A stretch of 64,000 nt of DNA from Pseudomonas sp. (GTDB lineage: Bacteria; Pseudomonadota; Gammaproteobacteria; Pseudomonadales; Pseudomonadaceae). The stretch's first letter is position 1. Every line of letters begins with the position of its first letter. Both the position numbers and the translations under genes were made by a program. Of the stretch, positions 17,198-27,300 are shown piece after piece. The notes under the pieces are model-generated. The model ran no database searches, was not told the DNA's origin, and saw nothing but the letters and a program-made list of their open reading frames with translations. The DNA is taken from contig NZ_JAUYGD010000034.1 in the NCBI RefSeq assembly GCF_030690725.1, positions 112,942 through 176,941 on the forward strand. The letters are read 5' to 3'.

Positions 17198-20035
17198 CTA
17201 GTTATTTCTGAGGTACCTGGCTCTATTTCGACCTGGCTCGTACTGGCTAATGGCGGGTGTATTTTCTATATAACGTATTAATTCTTCTTTATCATTTCTC
17301 ATGCCCGCTTTCATAGGGTTTGGGCCCTTTGTGAAACCTTGGTATACAAAGTCGACCAGCACATCCCGAATGATTTGGGTAAGGCCCCCCCACTCTGTCC
17401 TACCGGGCTCGCTTGCAGTCCAGTGATTGTAATTATTAACAGCCCGCGCTACGTAATCTGGATAGATAGTGTTGAACAGAATTATTTCCTGCTCGGTGGT
17501 TATTTCTCCAATGCTCGTTTTGTTATCTCTTACAAATTGTTGTGCGGCCGTACCTTTTTTCCCATGACCCTTGGCAATTTTGGTTGCCTGATCGTGGTTG
17601 ATCCCAGCATTTTTCATATGATTATAAACTTCTGATTCGCTTCGGGAGCCCATGTCATAGCCGCGGCCTAACGTCACGCCTGAAAGATCATTTCCTGGCC
17701 AGTGAATAACACGGCTGAAGAATGGAGAGGTGGGAATGTCATTCCCCTCTGCGTCAAATGTGATTTGACCTTCTTTAATAACGTTATTGATCTTGGCCGC
17801 TGTATTGAATGCACCGATAAGAGCCAGTGGTTGCACATGCCATGCCTTCCCATCTGTATTAATTCCGTGCTTTCCTGCGACATCGTTCCACCAACTCAAC
17901 GTTCTGATACGACTCTTCTCCTCAACCCAATCCTGGTTGGGATCGTCGGGGCTGTGGCCCATCAGGTCATCGAGTTCGTCCCAGCGCGAGGAATCCCAGA
18001 ACCACTCACTGTCATGCTGCGTGACAAGCTGCGAGATGGATTGAGCGTGCCATGGTTTTTTCAGCGCAGCCTGGATCTCTTTTGAAGTCATTTTTCCGTC
18101 GCGGTTACTGTCGATGATGTCGTAGAGACGGGTGCGTACAGGACCTTTGTCGGACTGGTCGATCGCACCCTGGTAACTGGCCTTTTCATCATCGGATAAG
18201 CGGCGTGCCGTGTTGAGGTAGTAGGCCAGCCCCGAGCGTGGCGTGTCGGTATCTTCGACAAAGTCGAAGCCCTCCCATTCCCATGGGCTGTGGCGGGTTG
18301 TAATAAGTTCCTGTTCCGACAACCAGCCATTGATGGGCTGTCCATCCTTGTCGGCCAGAAGATTATCGAGTCGCCACCAATTGGTCTCGGGTGTGCAGCC
18401 GGTTGCCGTGTTGCTGGCCGCGACCTTGATCTTGGCCTCAGCCGGCAACGCATCCAGCAAGTTCTGCGGCAGAATCAGGTCAACACCGATCTCGGCGCCT
18501 GCATCGCTTAGCTTCGGCGGATTGCCGCTCTTGATGTCTTCGCGGTGAGGGATCAGTTTGCTGGCCCCCGCATGGACCTTGAGTAGGGTCTTTTCTTCAT
18601 TCGGCAGGTTCTGCGCCCACGTCCGGCTTTGGCCGATGAACGCAGGGACGTCATCACAACTGAAGACTTCAAAGTGCAACAGTTCCTGAGGCGAACCGTC
18701 GCTTTGATTCTGGTATTTGCCCACATGCCCAATCAGATCGCCTGCCTTGATTGGCACTGGCGGGTCCAGCAACACGATAGAGCCCATGGCTTTGGGTTGT
18801 GCCTTAGGCGTCAGAAAGGTTGAAGAGACATAGCCTGGCAGCGTTCCGTCTTCATTTGGCGTCAATACCGGCTCGGTGTTGCCGCTGATGACCTCCTCGA
18901 GCTTGAGGAATGCACCTTCACCTGAGACACGAATCTGGGCACCCTTGGTGAGTTTGCCCACGATGGGTGCGTTGCTCTTGGCCTCGCCCCGAACGTTGAG
19001 TTCGTTGCTGCGGGTATTGACGGTGTATAGGTCGGAGCCCCAGAACGCTGGGCGTTCCAGCTTTTCGTTCTGGAGATAGTCTTTCCAGCACTTGAGGTGC
19101 ATGTACAGGCTGTAGATCGTCAACGCCGGTGGCTGGGATTTCGATGCGTCTTCGGTGGCGGGCGCCTTGGCCTGGAGCGTATGTTTAACCAGGACAAAGG
19201 CGGTGGAAAACGGTGCGCGTATCTGAAACGGCGGTGTGCCGTTGTAAGTGCTGACGGGGTATTCCTCGTCTACACGGTAAGCGACTACCTCGCCGTGGGT
19301 CATGCAGTTGATACGGCTCTGGTCGAATGCATCGGATGTGCCTTTGTCCAGATGAATGCCGCCATGCCACAAACCATTTCCACCAATCGGGTAAAAGCCG
19401 CCCTTGGCTTTGCTTAATGCGGTCAGGTGTTGCAGTGAATGGCCCGCTATCGGGGCAAAGGGGTAACACCAATCGCCCTTGGCACCGTTTTTACTGCCCT
19501 CGGCGACGGTTGGCTTTGCCTCGTCCGGGTTCAGTGTGCCGTTCACCATATCCGCGATATAGCGTTTGAAGTCACCTTCCTCAAGTTCGGCGTGAACGTG
19601 GATGGCGTAGCTCTGCGCGCCTGCTCTGTCCGTTCCCGCCTGAAGGCCAATGTGCTGACCGTAGGTGATGGCGTCCCCATCGTTGACCTTGAAGGTGGGG
19701 TGGAGGTGCAGAATCTGCCCGATCAGCTGGCCATTAGTTGGGGCGTCATAGATTTTCAGCGTTCCGTAGGCGCGACTCGTTTTTGCATAGCCAGCCAGCG
19801 GACTTGGAACTGGGATGGATCGATTACTGCCCTCGACGAGCAACACGAAGTCCTTCTTGATAAGCGTGCGACCACCGATATGACGCACTTCTTCTAGCTG
19901 ACCATTGATGGTTTCGTAGTCTCGATTCGGCTCACGCCCTGAGGAGGGATGGTGTTTGGCGAGATCGTCGTAACTATTCACATCTTCAATACGGCTGCCA
20001 ACACTCTCAACTATTTTATAGCGACGCCCTGTCAT
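17198..20035 (-). CDS. Multi-domain T6SS cell-wall effector: M23-like, SH3b, EF-hand, pesticin-like muramidase
   Basis: A 945-residue protein without signal peptide, encoded after vgrG, as expected for a T6SS-delivered toxin. Residues about 70-160 and 210-460 look like M23-type beta domains (HVHAEL at 146-151; HGGIHLD at 224-230; LLHFEVF at 452-458), though the classic HxxxD...HxH zinc set is not intact. Residues about 335-410 form a bacterial SH3 domain. A canonical EF-hand calcium loop spans D642-E653. The C-terminal 175 residues (GVTLGRGYDMG at 786-796; IENTPAISQYEPGRNRARYL near the end) resemble pesticin/T4-lysozyme-like muramidases. The predicted target is periplasmic peptidoglycan of rival bacteria. 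A candidate immunity gene follows. The coding end is AT-rich. Domain calls are by eye. Confidence 0.75.
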   Translation of the reverse strand: MTGRRYKIVESVGSRIEDVNSYDDLAKHHPSSGREPNRDYETINGQLEEVRHIGGRTLIKKDFVLLVEGSNRSIPVPSPLAGYAKTSRAYGTLKIYDAPTNGQLIGQILHLHPTFKVNDGDAITYGQHIGLQAGTDRAGAQSYAIHVHAELEEGDFKRYIADMVNGTLNPDEAKPTVAEGSKNGAKGDWCYPFAPIAGHSLQHLTALSKAKGGFYPIGGNGLWHGGIHLDKGTSDAFDQSRINCMTHGEVVAYRVDEEYPVSTYNGTPPFQIRAPFSTAFVLVKHTLQAKAPATEDASKSQPPALTIYSLYMHLKCWKDYLQNEKLERPAFWGSDLYTVNTRSNELNVRGEAKSNAPIVGKLTKGAQIRVSGEGAFLKLEEVISGNTEPVLTPNEDGTLPGYVSSTFLTPKAQPKAMGSIVLLDPPVPIKAGDLIGHVGKYQNQSDGSPQELLHFEVFSCDDVPAFIGQSRTWAQNLPNEEKTLLKVHAGASKLIPHREDIKSGNPPKLSDAGAEIGVDLILPQNLLDALPAEAKIKVAASNTATGCTPETNWWRLDNLLADKDGQPINGWLSEQELITTRHSPWEWEGFDFVEDTDTPRSGLAYYLNTARRLSDDEKASYQGAIDQSDKGPVRTRLYDIIDSNRDGKMTSKEIQAALKKPWHAQSISQLVTQHDSEWFWDSSRWDELDDLMGHSPDDPNQDWVEEKSRIRTLSWWNDVAGKHGINTDGKAWHVQPLALIGAFNTAAKINNVIKEGQITFDAEGNDIPTSPFFSRVIHWPGNDLSGVTLGRGYDMGSRSESEVYNHMKNAGINHDQATKIAKGHGKKGTAAQQFVRDNKTSIGEITTEQEIILFNTIYPDYVARAVNNYNHWTASEPGRTEWGGLTQIIRDVLVDFVYQGFTKGPNPMKAGMRNDKEELIRYIENTPAISQYEPGRNRARYLRNN

Positions 20036-20073
20036 GACTTGTCCTATTGGAAGGTTGTGATCGTATTCAACGG

Positions 20074-20553
20074 TCAGAGGCCGCAGGCCGCTCCGAAGGT
20101 CTTATAGGTGGCCGTCTGGCCGGCAGATTCGAAGGTAAAGTCAACGTGACGGTCATCTGACTCGTTGTACTCGGACTGATTGAACTGGCTAACAGTGGTA
20201 AGGGTGGCGCTCATCGCCTCGAAGGCATAGGCAGTGAGCGTTTCATTAATCTCGCGCTGCTGCAGCTCATGAACAAATCCATCGATCTTGACGAACAGCA
20301 CTTCATCGATCTCAACGGCGATTGGTTGAGCATCAGCCTGCGGTTGGTACTGCTTATCAGCCGGAACTAGCGCGCAGCGGTAATTCTCGATGCCGCCGCC
20401 CTCCTGATACTGGGAAACGGCTTCCTGATAGGTAATAGGTTCAAGTTCAAGAGCCGTACAACCCGCTAGGTAGCCACAGGACAGAATGAATACGATTACC
20501 TGGCCGACGAGGTATCGGCTCCCAGGTGTGTTTGTTTGGGTCATGGCGTTCAC
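20074..20553 (-). CDS. Small lipoprotein between vgrG and effector, unknown function
   Basis: A 159-residue protein I cannot assign. It has a lipoprotein signal (VIVFILSCGYLAGC, lipidation at C32) and a mature part of mixed helices and strands rich in acidic residues, ending FKTFGAACGL. It starts 8 bases before the end of vgrG on the minus strand and stops 38 bases before the effector gene, so all three are probably co-transcribed. A periplasmic lipoprotein in this position could be a second immunity protein or an effector accessory. ATG at 20544 (MTQTNT) is an alternative start. Confidence 0.65.
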   Translation of the reverse strand: MNAMTQTNTPGSRYLVGQVIVFILSCGYLAGCTALELEPITYQEAVSQYQEGGGIENYRCALVPADKQYQPQADAQPIAVEIDEVLFVKIDGFVHELQQREINETLTAYAFEAMSATLTTVSQFNQSEYNESDDRHVDFTFESAGQTATYKTFGAACGL

Positions 20554-20561
20554 TATTCACC

Positions 20562-22616
20562 TCAGCCTGAAAAATTCATGGTTCTTTTTACTTTCTTTTT
20601 GGGGTTGAGTAGGCCTCCTACCAACGCCTCATCCAACAAACTCCCCGCCCTATCGCTATCCGCCGCACCCGGCAGCACCGGTGGTTTGATCTTGATCCCC
20701 GAGCCCTTACCCGGTGCGCCGCCGGCGTTTATTTTGGCCAGGGGGCCGAGCAGGGTGATGCCACCGGGGTCGAGTTTGATAAAGCTGCCGCCGGCTTTGA
20801 GGGTCAGTTCGGTGCCGGCTTCGATGACCATTTTCTGTCCGGCCTTGAGGTGGATTTCGCGGCCGGCATTGGTCAGTTGGGCGGTGCCGAGTTTGATGTG
20901 CTGGTTCTGGCCGACGGTGAGGTGGTCGTCGGGTTTGACCTCGACCTTGCGCTCGGTTTTCACCGTCAGGTTTTCTTCGGCTTTGAGCTCGGTGTAGCTG
21001 TTGGCTTCGACGGTGTCGTGGCGTTCGTTGCCGACGCGGATCTTCTGGTCGTGCTCAATGTTTTCATCCCAGTCGCGCTGGGCATGCAGGTAGATCTGTT
21101 CGGCGCCTTTCTTGTCTTCGATGCGCAGCTCGTTGTAGCCGCCCCCGCCCGGTGTGCTGAGGGTTTTGAATAAGGTGCGGGTCTTGTTCGCCGGCAGGTC
21201 GTAAGGCACGACGTGTTCGGCGTGGTACAGGCAACCGGTTACCAGCGGTTGGTCGGGGTCGCCTTCGAGGAAGGTCACCAGTACTTCCATGCCGATGCGT
21301 GGAATGGCGATGCCGCCGTAGCCATCACCGGCCCAGCTGGAGGCCACGCGCAGCCAGCAGCTGGTGGTGTCGTCGGCCTGGCCTTCGCGGTCCCAGAAGA
21401 ATTGCACCTTGATCCGGCCGTACTCGTCGCAGTGGATTTCCTCACCCGCTGGGCCGGTGACCACGGCGGTCTGGCTGCCGAGCACCTTGGGTTTTGGATG
21501 GGCCAATGGCGGGCGGAAGGGTACGTCCCAGGGTGTGGCGGTGAAGTGGTTGCGGTAGCCCTGCTGGAAACCATCACTGGCGTCGGTATGGCTGGTGACC
21601 GACTCTTCCAGCACTTGCGGCTGTTTGCCCTGGTGGATGACCTCGTGCAGCAGCCAGAGGTCGTTGTAGTCCTGGCGCGGGTGGTCGGAGAGTTCGAGAA
21701 AGTGCCCGCAGAGCAGTTTTGGCTGATCGCCCCGGCCTTCAGCCAGGCGGTAGTCGGCGCGGTGGCGTTCGAGGTGGCGTTGGCTGAGGTGCTTGCCGCG
21801 CGCACGGTCGACAAAGCGGCCGGGGTAGTCGTAATCCTCAAGGTCCGGCAGCGGCTTGGCCTCGGGATCGCGATCTTCCTTGAAAGCGGCTTCCATCAGC
21901 AGACGCGGTTGCTCGAAGTCGTAATCGCGGCGGGTGATGCGGCTGGTGCGGGTTTCCAGGCGTACGGCGAAGCGCTTGATCACCGGCTCATCGGCGGTCA
22001 TGCCGTTGTCCTGCAGGTAGGCAGTGGGCTGGCCGAGTTTGCCGAAGGCGCTCTGGTCGTCACCGAAGACCAGCACATGACCCTGCTCGCTGTGCTGGAA
22101 GTGGTAGTGAATACCTTCCTCCTCGCACAGGCGCTGGACAAAGTGCAGGTCGCTCTCGTCGTACTGCACGCAGTAGTCGCGCTTGGGGTAGACGCTTGGG
22201 CCGAGCTGGAACTGGTAACCACCTTCGACGATGCCATGCTCTTGCAGCACCTGGGCGACGATCTGCGGCACCGTCAGGTGCTGGAAAATCCGCTGGTTGG
22301 TGCGCAGGGCCAGGTAGCTCAGCTGCGGCACGATGCTCAGTTTGTAGCGTGTCAGGCGCTTGCCGGATTCGGCCTGGGCGACCTGATAGATCAGGCCGTG
22401 AATGCCCAGACCATCGGGGCTGAAGGCGAGAAAGGCGCGCTGATGCAGCAGGCTTTGCAGATCCAGATCGGCGTTCTCGCTGATCAGTTCCACCTCGAAA
22501 CGATAAGGCTGACTGATGGCTTCGCGGCCGCTGAACTCGAGCACTTGCAGGTCGTGCTCAAGGCCTTCGATGCTCAGGCTGAAGTGGGTTTCATTGGCCG
22601 GATTGAACATAGTCAT
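20562..22616 (-). CDS. tssI: VgrG spike protein (first copy, wall-effector associated)
   Basis: The trimeric tip of the T6SS tube. The 684-residue product has a gp27-like part (residues about 8-380; FSLSIEGLEHDLQVLEFSGREA, split over the start, and YDESDLHFVQRLCEEEGIHYHF in the middle), a gp5 OB-fold (GRIKVQFFWDREGQ) and a beta-helical DUF2345-type tail (LTLKAGGSFIKLDPGGITL). It ends with a short basic tail, KKKVKRTMNFSG. AAGGAA precedes ATG 22616. It directly follows the kinase gene and is followed by the lipoprotein and cell-wall effector genes, so it probably carries that effector. The core is closely similar to the second VgrG at 34560-37466. Confidence 0.95.
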   Translation of the reverse strand: MTMFNPANETHFSLSIEGLEHDLQVLEFSGREAISQPYRFEVELISENADLDLQSLLHQRAFLAFSPDGLGIHGLIYQVAQAESGKRLTRYKLSIVPQLSYLALRTNQRIFQHLTVPQIVAQVLQEHGIVEGGYQFQLGPSVYPKRDYCVQYDESDLHFVQRLCEEEGIHYHFQHSEQGHVLVFGDDQSAFGKLGQPTAYLQDNGMTADEPVIKRFAVRLETRTSRITRRDYDFEQPRLLMEAAFKEDRDPEAKPLPDLEDYDYPGRFVDRARGKHLSQRHLERHRADYRLAEGRGDQPKLLCGHFLELSDHPRQDYNDLWLLHEVIHQGKQPQVLEESVTSHTDASDGFQQGYRNHFTATPWDVPFRPPLAHPKPKVLGSQTAVVTGPAGEEIHCDEYGRIKVQFFWDREGQADDTTSCWLRVASSWAGDGYGGIAIPRIGMEVLVTFLEGDPDQPLVTGCLYHAEHVVPYDLPANKTRTLFKTLSTPGGGGYNELRIEDKKGAEQIYLHAQRDWDENIEHDQKIRVGNERHDTVEANSYTELKAEENLTVKTERKVEVKPDDHLTVGQNQHIKLGTAQLTNAGREIHLKAGQKMVIEAGTELTLKAGGSFIKLDPGGITLLGPLAKINAGGAPGKGSGIKIKPPVLPGAADSDRAGSLLDEALVGGLLNPKKKVKRTMNFSG

Positions 22617-22664
22617 TTCCTTGTTAAAAGATCATCCATTGATGCTGCTGTCCGCGTGCTGCGT

Positions 22665-23660
22665 TCAACTGCGCCGTAGCCAGCGCCGCCAGCCGCTGGG
22701 CATGGGCTGGCGAAATACCTCAAGCAGCTGCGCGCAGCTGATACTGCGCTGCGCTTCATCGAACGCCAGCGCGGTGCGCAGGGCGGGCCAGCAATGCGCC
22801 GGTAACTGCTCGGGGCGTTGCAGCTGTTTATCCAGCTCCATGGCCTTGGCCTGTTTGGCGCTCTGTCGGCGGAACGGGTGGCGCCCACTGGCCAGCTCAT
22901 ACAGCACGCACGCCAGGGCATAGACATCGGCAGCGGCGCTAAGCGGCGCACCGTCGAGCAATTCCAGGGCAGCGTAGCGCGGCGTCCAGGCGGTAAAGCG
23001 GTTGCGGCACAGGCGCGGCAGGCCGGGTAACAGACCTTCCACGGGCTGGCCGAGACCATAATCGAACAGGCGCAGGCCGTCTTCGGCGAGCATCACATTG
23101 CTGGGTTTCAGGTCTCCATGCAGCACGCCGAGGCTGTGCGAATAGCTCAGGGCATCAAGCAGGGCGATGGCGATTTCCTGCAATTCGCTCCAGGGCAGGC
23201 CCTCGGGGCGTTCACTGAGCAGTTGATCAAGCGTCAGGCCCTTGAGCAGCTCCAGGGTGAGGAAGGCGCGCTGGCTTGGCACATCCACCTCGAAGCCGAA
23301 CAGGCGCACCACATGCGGATGATTAAGCCGCGCGGTAAGGGCGAACTCGCTGTACAGCAGCGAGTTGGCGTCTGGGTATTCGGCGAAGTCATCGCTGAGG
23401 GTTTTCAGCGCGACATAGGGCTCGGGGTCACCGAACTGTTCGCGCAGCAGGTCACGGGCGCGATACACAGCACCCATGCCGCCGACGCCGAGCAGACGCT
23501 CGATCTTGTAACGGCCGCCAAGCACTTCCGGCAGTTCGCTGAGTACTTCGCGCGGGGCTTGCGCTGCCGGTTTGGCGGCAGTCGCGGCCAGGGCGAAGTA
23601 GGTCAGGTCGCTGGCCGGGCTGCTGGCCTGCTGCAGTTCGTCGAGCAGCTGTTCACTCAT
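22665..23660 (-). CDS. stk1: T6SS-associated Ser/Thr protein kinase (Stk1/PpkA type)
   Basis: A 331-residue Hanks-type kinase: glycine loop LLGVGGMGAVYRA, catalytic loop HGDLKPSNV and APE-like YAALELL are visible. The metal-binding DFG motif appears as DYG (LFDYGLGQP), a conservative change. It has no transmembrane segment, unlike the longer PpkA of the H1-type system. With the PP2C phosphatase upstream (10-base gap) and the FHA protein it forms a threonine-phosphorylation switch thought to control assembly of H2-type T6SS. Gene order tssM-stp1-stk1 is that of the P. aeruginosa H2 cluster. Confidence 0.9.
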   Translation of the reverse strand: MSEQLLDELQQASSPASDLTYFALAATAAKPAAQAPREVLSELPEVLGGRYKIERLLGVGGMGAVYRARDLLREQFGDPEPYVALKTLSDDFAEYPDANSLLYSEFALTARLNHPHVVRLFGFEVDVPSQRAFLTLELLKGLTLDQLLSERPEGLPWSELQEIAIALLDALSYSHSLGVLHGDLKPSNVMLAEDGLRLFDYGLGQPVEGLLPGLPRLCRNRFTAWTPRYAALELLDGAPLSAAADVYALACVLYELASGRHPFRRQSAKQAKAMELDKQLQRPEQLPAHCWPALRTALAFDEAQRSISCAQLLEVFRQPMPSGWRRWLRRS

Positions 23661-23670
23661 CCGTGAGTCC

Positions 23671-24399
23671 TCATCGGCGGATCACCACCGCACTCAGGTT
23701 GTCCCGCGCCGGGCCGTCGAGGGCCTGCTGGAATAAACGATTCAGGGTCAGCTGCGGTGACGGCAGGTTCAGCGCAGCCCCCAGAGCATCGGCCGACAGG
23801 CCCTGGTAGAGGCCATCGCTGCACAGCAGAAAGGCATCGCCGGGCAGCACATCGAGTTCGAGAATTTCCAGCTTCAGCTCGTCACTGGCACCGATGGCGC
23901 GGGTGAGGGCGTGCGCTGCCGGATGCCGAGCAGCTTCGCTTGGGCTGAGTTGCTGCTCATCGATCAGCTGCTGCAGCAGCGAGTGATCACGGCTGAGCTG
24001 ATACAACCGACTGCCGCGCCACAGGTAGCAGCGGCTGTCGCCGGCCCACACGCACGCGGCGCGGTCGCCCTCGATCAGCAGCGCCACCACCGTGCTGCCG
24101 ATCACCGGGTCCGGATGGGCGGCGGTGACCGTCAGCTCCTGACCGAGGCGGCGGTTGAGCGAGTGCAGGCGCTTGCGCAGCTCATCCAGACGCTGCGGCA
24201 AATCGCCTGCGCTCGGCTCGGCCAGCTGCTCGACAATCAAGCGGCTGGCCAGGGCACCGTTCTGGTGCCCGCCCATGCCGTCGGCAACCACCCACAGGCC
24301 CTGCTCCGGCAGGGCCAGAAAGGCATCCTCGTTGCGCGCCCGCACCTTGCCGGTATCGGTACGCGCAGCGCTGCGCCAGAGGTTGGCAACTTCCTGCAT
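23671..24399 (-). CDS. stp1: T6SS-associated PP2C-type phosphatase (Stp1/PppA type)
   Basis: A 242-residue protein phosphatase of the PPM family. Metal-binding motifs are present: RNEDAFLALPEQGLWVVADGMGG (two aspartates), CVWAGDSRCYLWR, SRDHSLLQQ, and DNLSAVVIRR at the end. It reverses the action of the kinase encoded next. Its ATG overlaps the stop codon of tssM by one base (TGATG), showing translational coupling within the operon. Confidence 0.93.
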   Translation of the reverse strand: MQEVANLWRSAARTDTGKVRARNEDAFLALPEQGLWVVADGMGGHQNGALASRLIVEQLAEPSAGDLPQRLDELRKRLHSLNRRLGQELTVTAAHPDPVIGSTVVALLIEGDRAACVWAGDSRCYLWRGSRLYQLSRDHSLLQQLIDEQQLSPSEAARHPAAHALTRAIGASDELKLEILELDVLPGDAFLLCSDGLYQGLSADALGAALNLPSPQLTLNRLFQQALDGPARDNLSAVVIRR

Positions 24400-27300
24400 C
24401 AGAGCGTGGCCGGCAGTTTGAAGCTGCGCAGCTGGTCCAGATCAAACGGGTTCGGCGAGCGCTGGCTGTGCAACAGGTAGTTGGCGCGCAGGCCGCCGAG
24501 GTCGGCCTTGAGCATCAGCACGTCGCGGCCGCTGTGGTAGTCCACGCTCATCAGGTCGAGCAGGCGGAACAGCGACCAGGGGCCGGTGTTTTTCTCGATA
24601 CCCACTTTGCGTCCACCGAGCTCTTCGACCACCAGGCTGGTGCGCCCTTCATTGGCTTCGGCCGGCCAGCTGAAGGCGGTTTGCACGATTGGTCCGTGGC
24701 GGTATTCCATCTGCTGGTTACCGAAGCGAAAGTCGGCGCGGCCCAGGCTGGAATCCAGCGAGTAGGGTTCCAGCTTGAACAGCACTTTCGGCTCGTTGGG
24801 GTTCTCGGCGAAGAAGCTGCGGCGAATGGTTTGGGTGTGGCTCATCTGCAGCAGGAACTCGCGCGACAACGGCAGGCCACGGCCATCCACGCGGCGCAGT
24901 TGGTACTGGCCGGCGGTGCCACTGACGAACGGCTTGAGGTAGTTGTCGAAGAAGCGCTCGGCAATCCCCTGAGCCTTGAAGAACTCGCGGAAATCGGCAA
25001 TCGCCACATCGCTTTCGCTGTGTGCGCTGAACGGATAACGCTGCTTCAACGAGCCGTCATACGCGGCGTACAGCTCGCTCTTATAACGCTGATTGAGGTA
25101 GTGATAGGCGTCGTTGAGCACCAGCATCCAGCTGTCTTCGGCGAGCAGGCCGAGCCAGTTGCCGACCGGTTGCGGCAGGCGCGCGGCACTGCTGCGTACC
25201 TGGTTGATCGCATCACGCTGGCCGCCCATACGCGCCTTGGCCAGTTCGAACGCGGCCTGCTCCGGAGCGCTGGCGTGCGCCAGGCTGGCCAGTTGCAGTT
25301 GCAGAGCATCCAGCGCCTGCAGGGTAGTGGCCAGCTCCGGGCCGGCACCGCCGTTTTCATCAAGCAAACGGTGCAGCGGTTCGAAGCGGCGCTCCAGGGT
25401 TTTACGCGCGGTATCCGGCAGATTTTTCACCAGTGCCGCTTGCGCCTGTTCGGCGGCAGCGCCGGCGAGCTTGGCGACTTTGCCCAGCTTGCCCTTGGCG
25501 CCTTCCAGCGCTTCGGCGGCGGCACCGGCATCATCGGCGGCTTCGGCCATGCCTTTGAAGCGGGTGTTGTCGCGCACTTCCACCAGCAGTTGCAGCAGCG
25601 GTGAGTTGGCGGCGGTCAGACCGGCCAGTTGCAGGGCACCCTGACCGGCGCTGCCGATCGGGTCCAGCGACAGTTGCGCGAGGGCTTCGCCCCAGTAGTT
25701 GGCGTAATCGCGGAAGTACAGCTGCTCCATTTCCACCAGCAGACGGCTGAGGTCGTTGCTGCTCAGGGTGTCGCCTTCGCCGAGTACCCAGTTGTCGCGC
25801 AGCAGGTCGCGCACCAGGTCGGCGCCCTTGGCGGTGAAGGTTTTCTGGTAGCCAACCTGGGTATAGAAACCCGGAATGGCGTAGTCACTGCCGACAAACA
25901 GCCCGGCCTGCGGGCCGAGTTTCTGGCTCAGGCGATATTCCGGGAGGCTGCGCGCTTGATCACGGAGCATGCGGTAGACCACGTTGGCCAGCGATTCGCT
26001 GCGCAGGATCTGCCGAGCCTGGGCCACCAGCGGTTCATTCAGCGAATAAGGCGCGAACGACTCGGACAGCAGGCGCTCGAAGTGCTCATTCAGGCCGCGC
26101 TGACCGACGCTGTTGCCGGCGTAGCGCAGCGACCAGTCGGCCGCCAGCCACTCCTGCAGGAAGGCCTTGTCGCGGCGTTCTTCCAGATTGAGCATCAGAT
26201 AGGCACGCAGACTGTTGAGCAGGCGCTCACGGTCACCCAGATTGGCGCGGACTTGCGCCTCCAGCTGACGACCGACGCGGCTCAGCAGCAGGTTTTCCAG
26301 CTCGGCGCGGTAGGCCTGTTGCAGCGTCGGGTCGACTTTCTCGCCCTGGTACAGACCGCCGCGTTGCAGGTAGGACACCTCATCCACCGGCGGGAACACC
26401 TGAGTGGCGGCGTAGCTGTGATCCAGCGCCTTGAGAGTGCGCAGGGCATCGTCCTGAGCGCCAAGGCTGTTGTGTTGCTGGGTCAGTTGCTGAGCGAGGG
26501 TGCGCAGTTGCTCCAGGCGGCCGTGGTTACCGGAGAAGCCGCCGGCCCAGACCACACCGAATATGCCGAGCACCACCAGGGCGGTGGCATACATGGCGCG
26601 CTGGCCCCAGTCGATACGACGGACTTCCTTCTGATCGAGGCCGGCAAGGTCGGCTTCGGGGAAGATCACTCGGCTGAGCAGGTGATTGATAAAGCGTGCA
26701 CGACCGGTGCGGAAGGTCGGCAGGGCGCTGCTCGACAGGCCGAGGTTGCGGCCGATGCTGCTGGTGCTTGGGTCGAGCTGGTCGTTCAGTTCCGGCGCGC
26801 TGGTCAGGTAGAAGCCGCGCAGCTGGCTGGCACGCTGGTAGCGGTTGCCGCTGAAGGCCAGCTCACTGAACAGGCACAGACGCTCGCCGAGCAGGCCCAG
26901 CTGGTGCGGGAAATCGAGGATGCGGCCACGGCGCTGGGTGTCGCGCTCCTGGTGCATACGCAGGATCACCTGGCTGTTGAGGCGGCGCAGCAGTTCTTCG
27001 AACTCCTGGCGGATCACCTGCACGTCGGTGGCGTTCTGCTCTTTGCGGAAGCTCGCGCCGAGTACCTGGTCGCTTTCTTCGCGTGACAGCTGGTCGAAGA
27101 ACTCATCGAAGCCCAGCACCTTGTCGGCCTTGCTCAGCACCAGGTACACCGGTACATCGGCGCCCAGACGCTGGTGAATATCCTGCAGGCGCTGACGGGT
27201 CTGACGGGCGAGGTTCTCCAGTTCGATTTCGCTGCCGCCTTGCAGCTGCTCCACCGGAATGTTCACCAGCACGCCGTTCAGTGGACGCGCGCGGCGTTTG

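Noticed and set aside
21213..22679. 488-codon plus-strand open frame
   Set aside because: Antisense to vgrG; composition is typical of a shadow frame and the vgrG match is unmistakable. The matching frame at 35280-36896 is the same artefact in the second vgrG.
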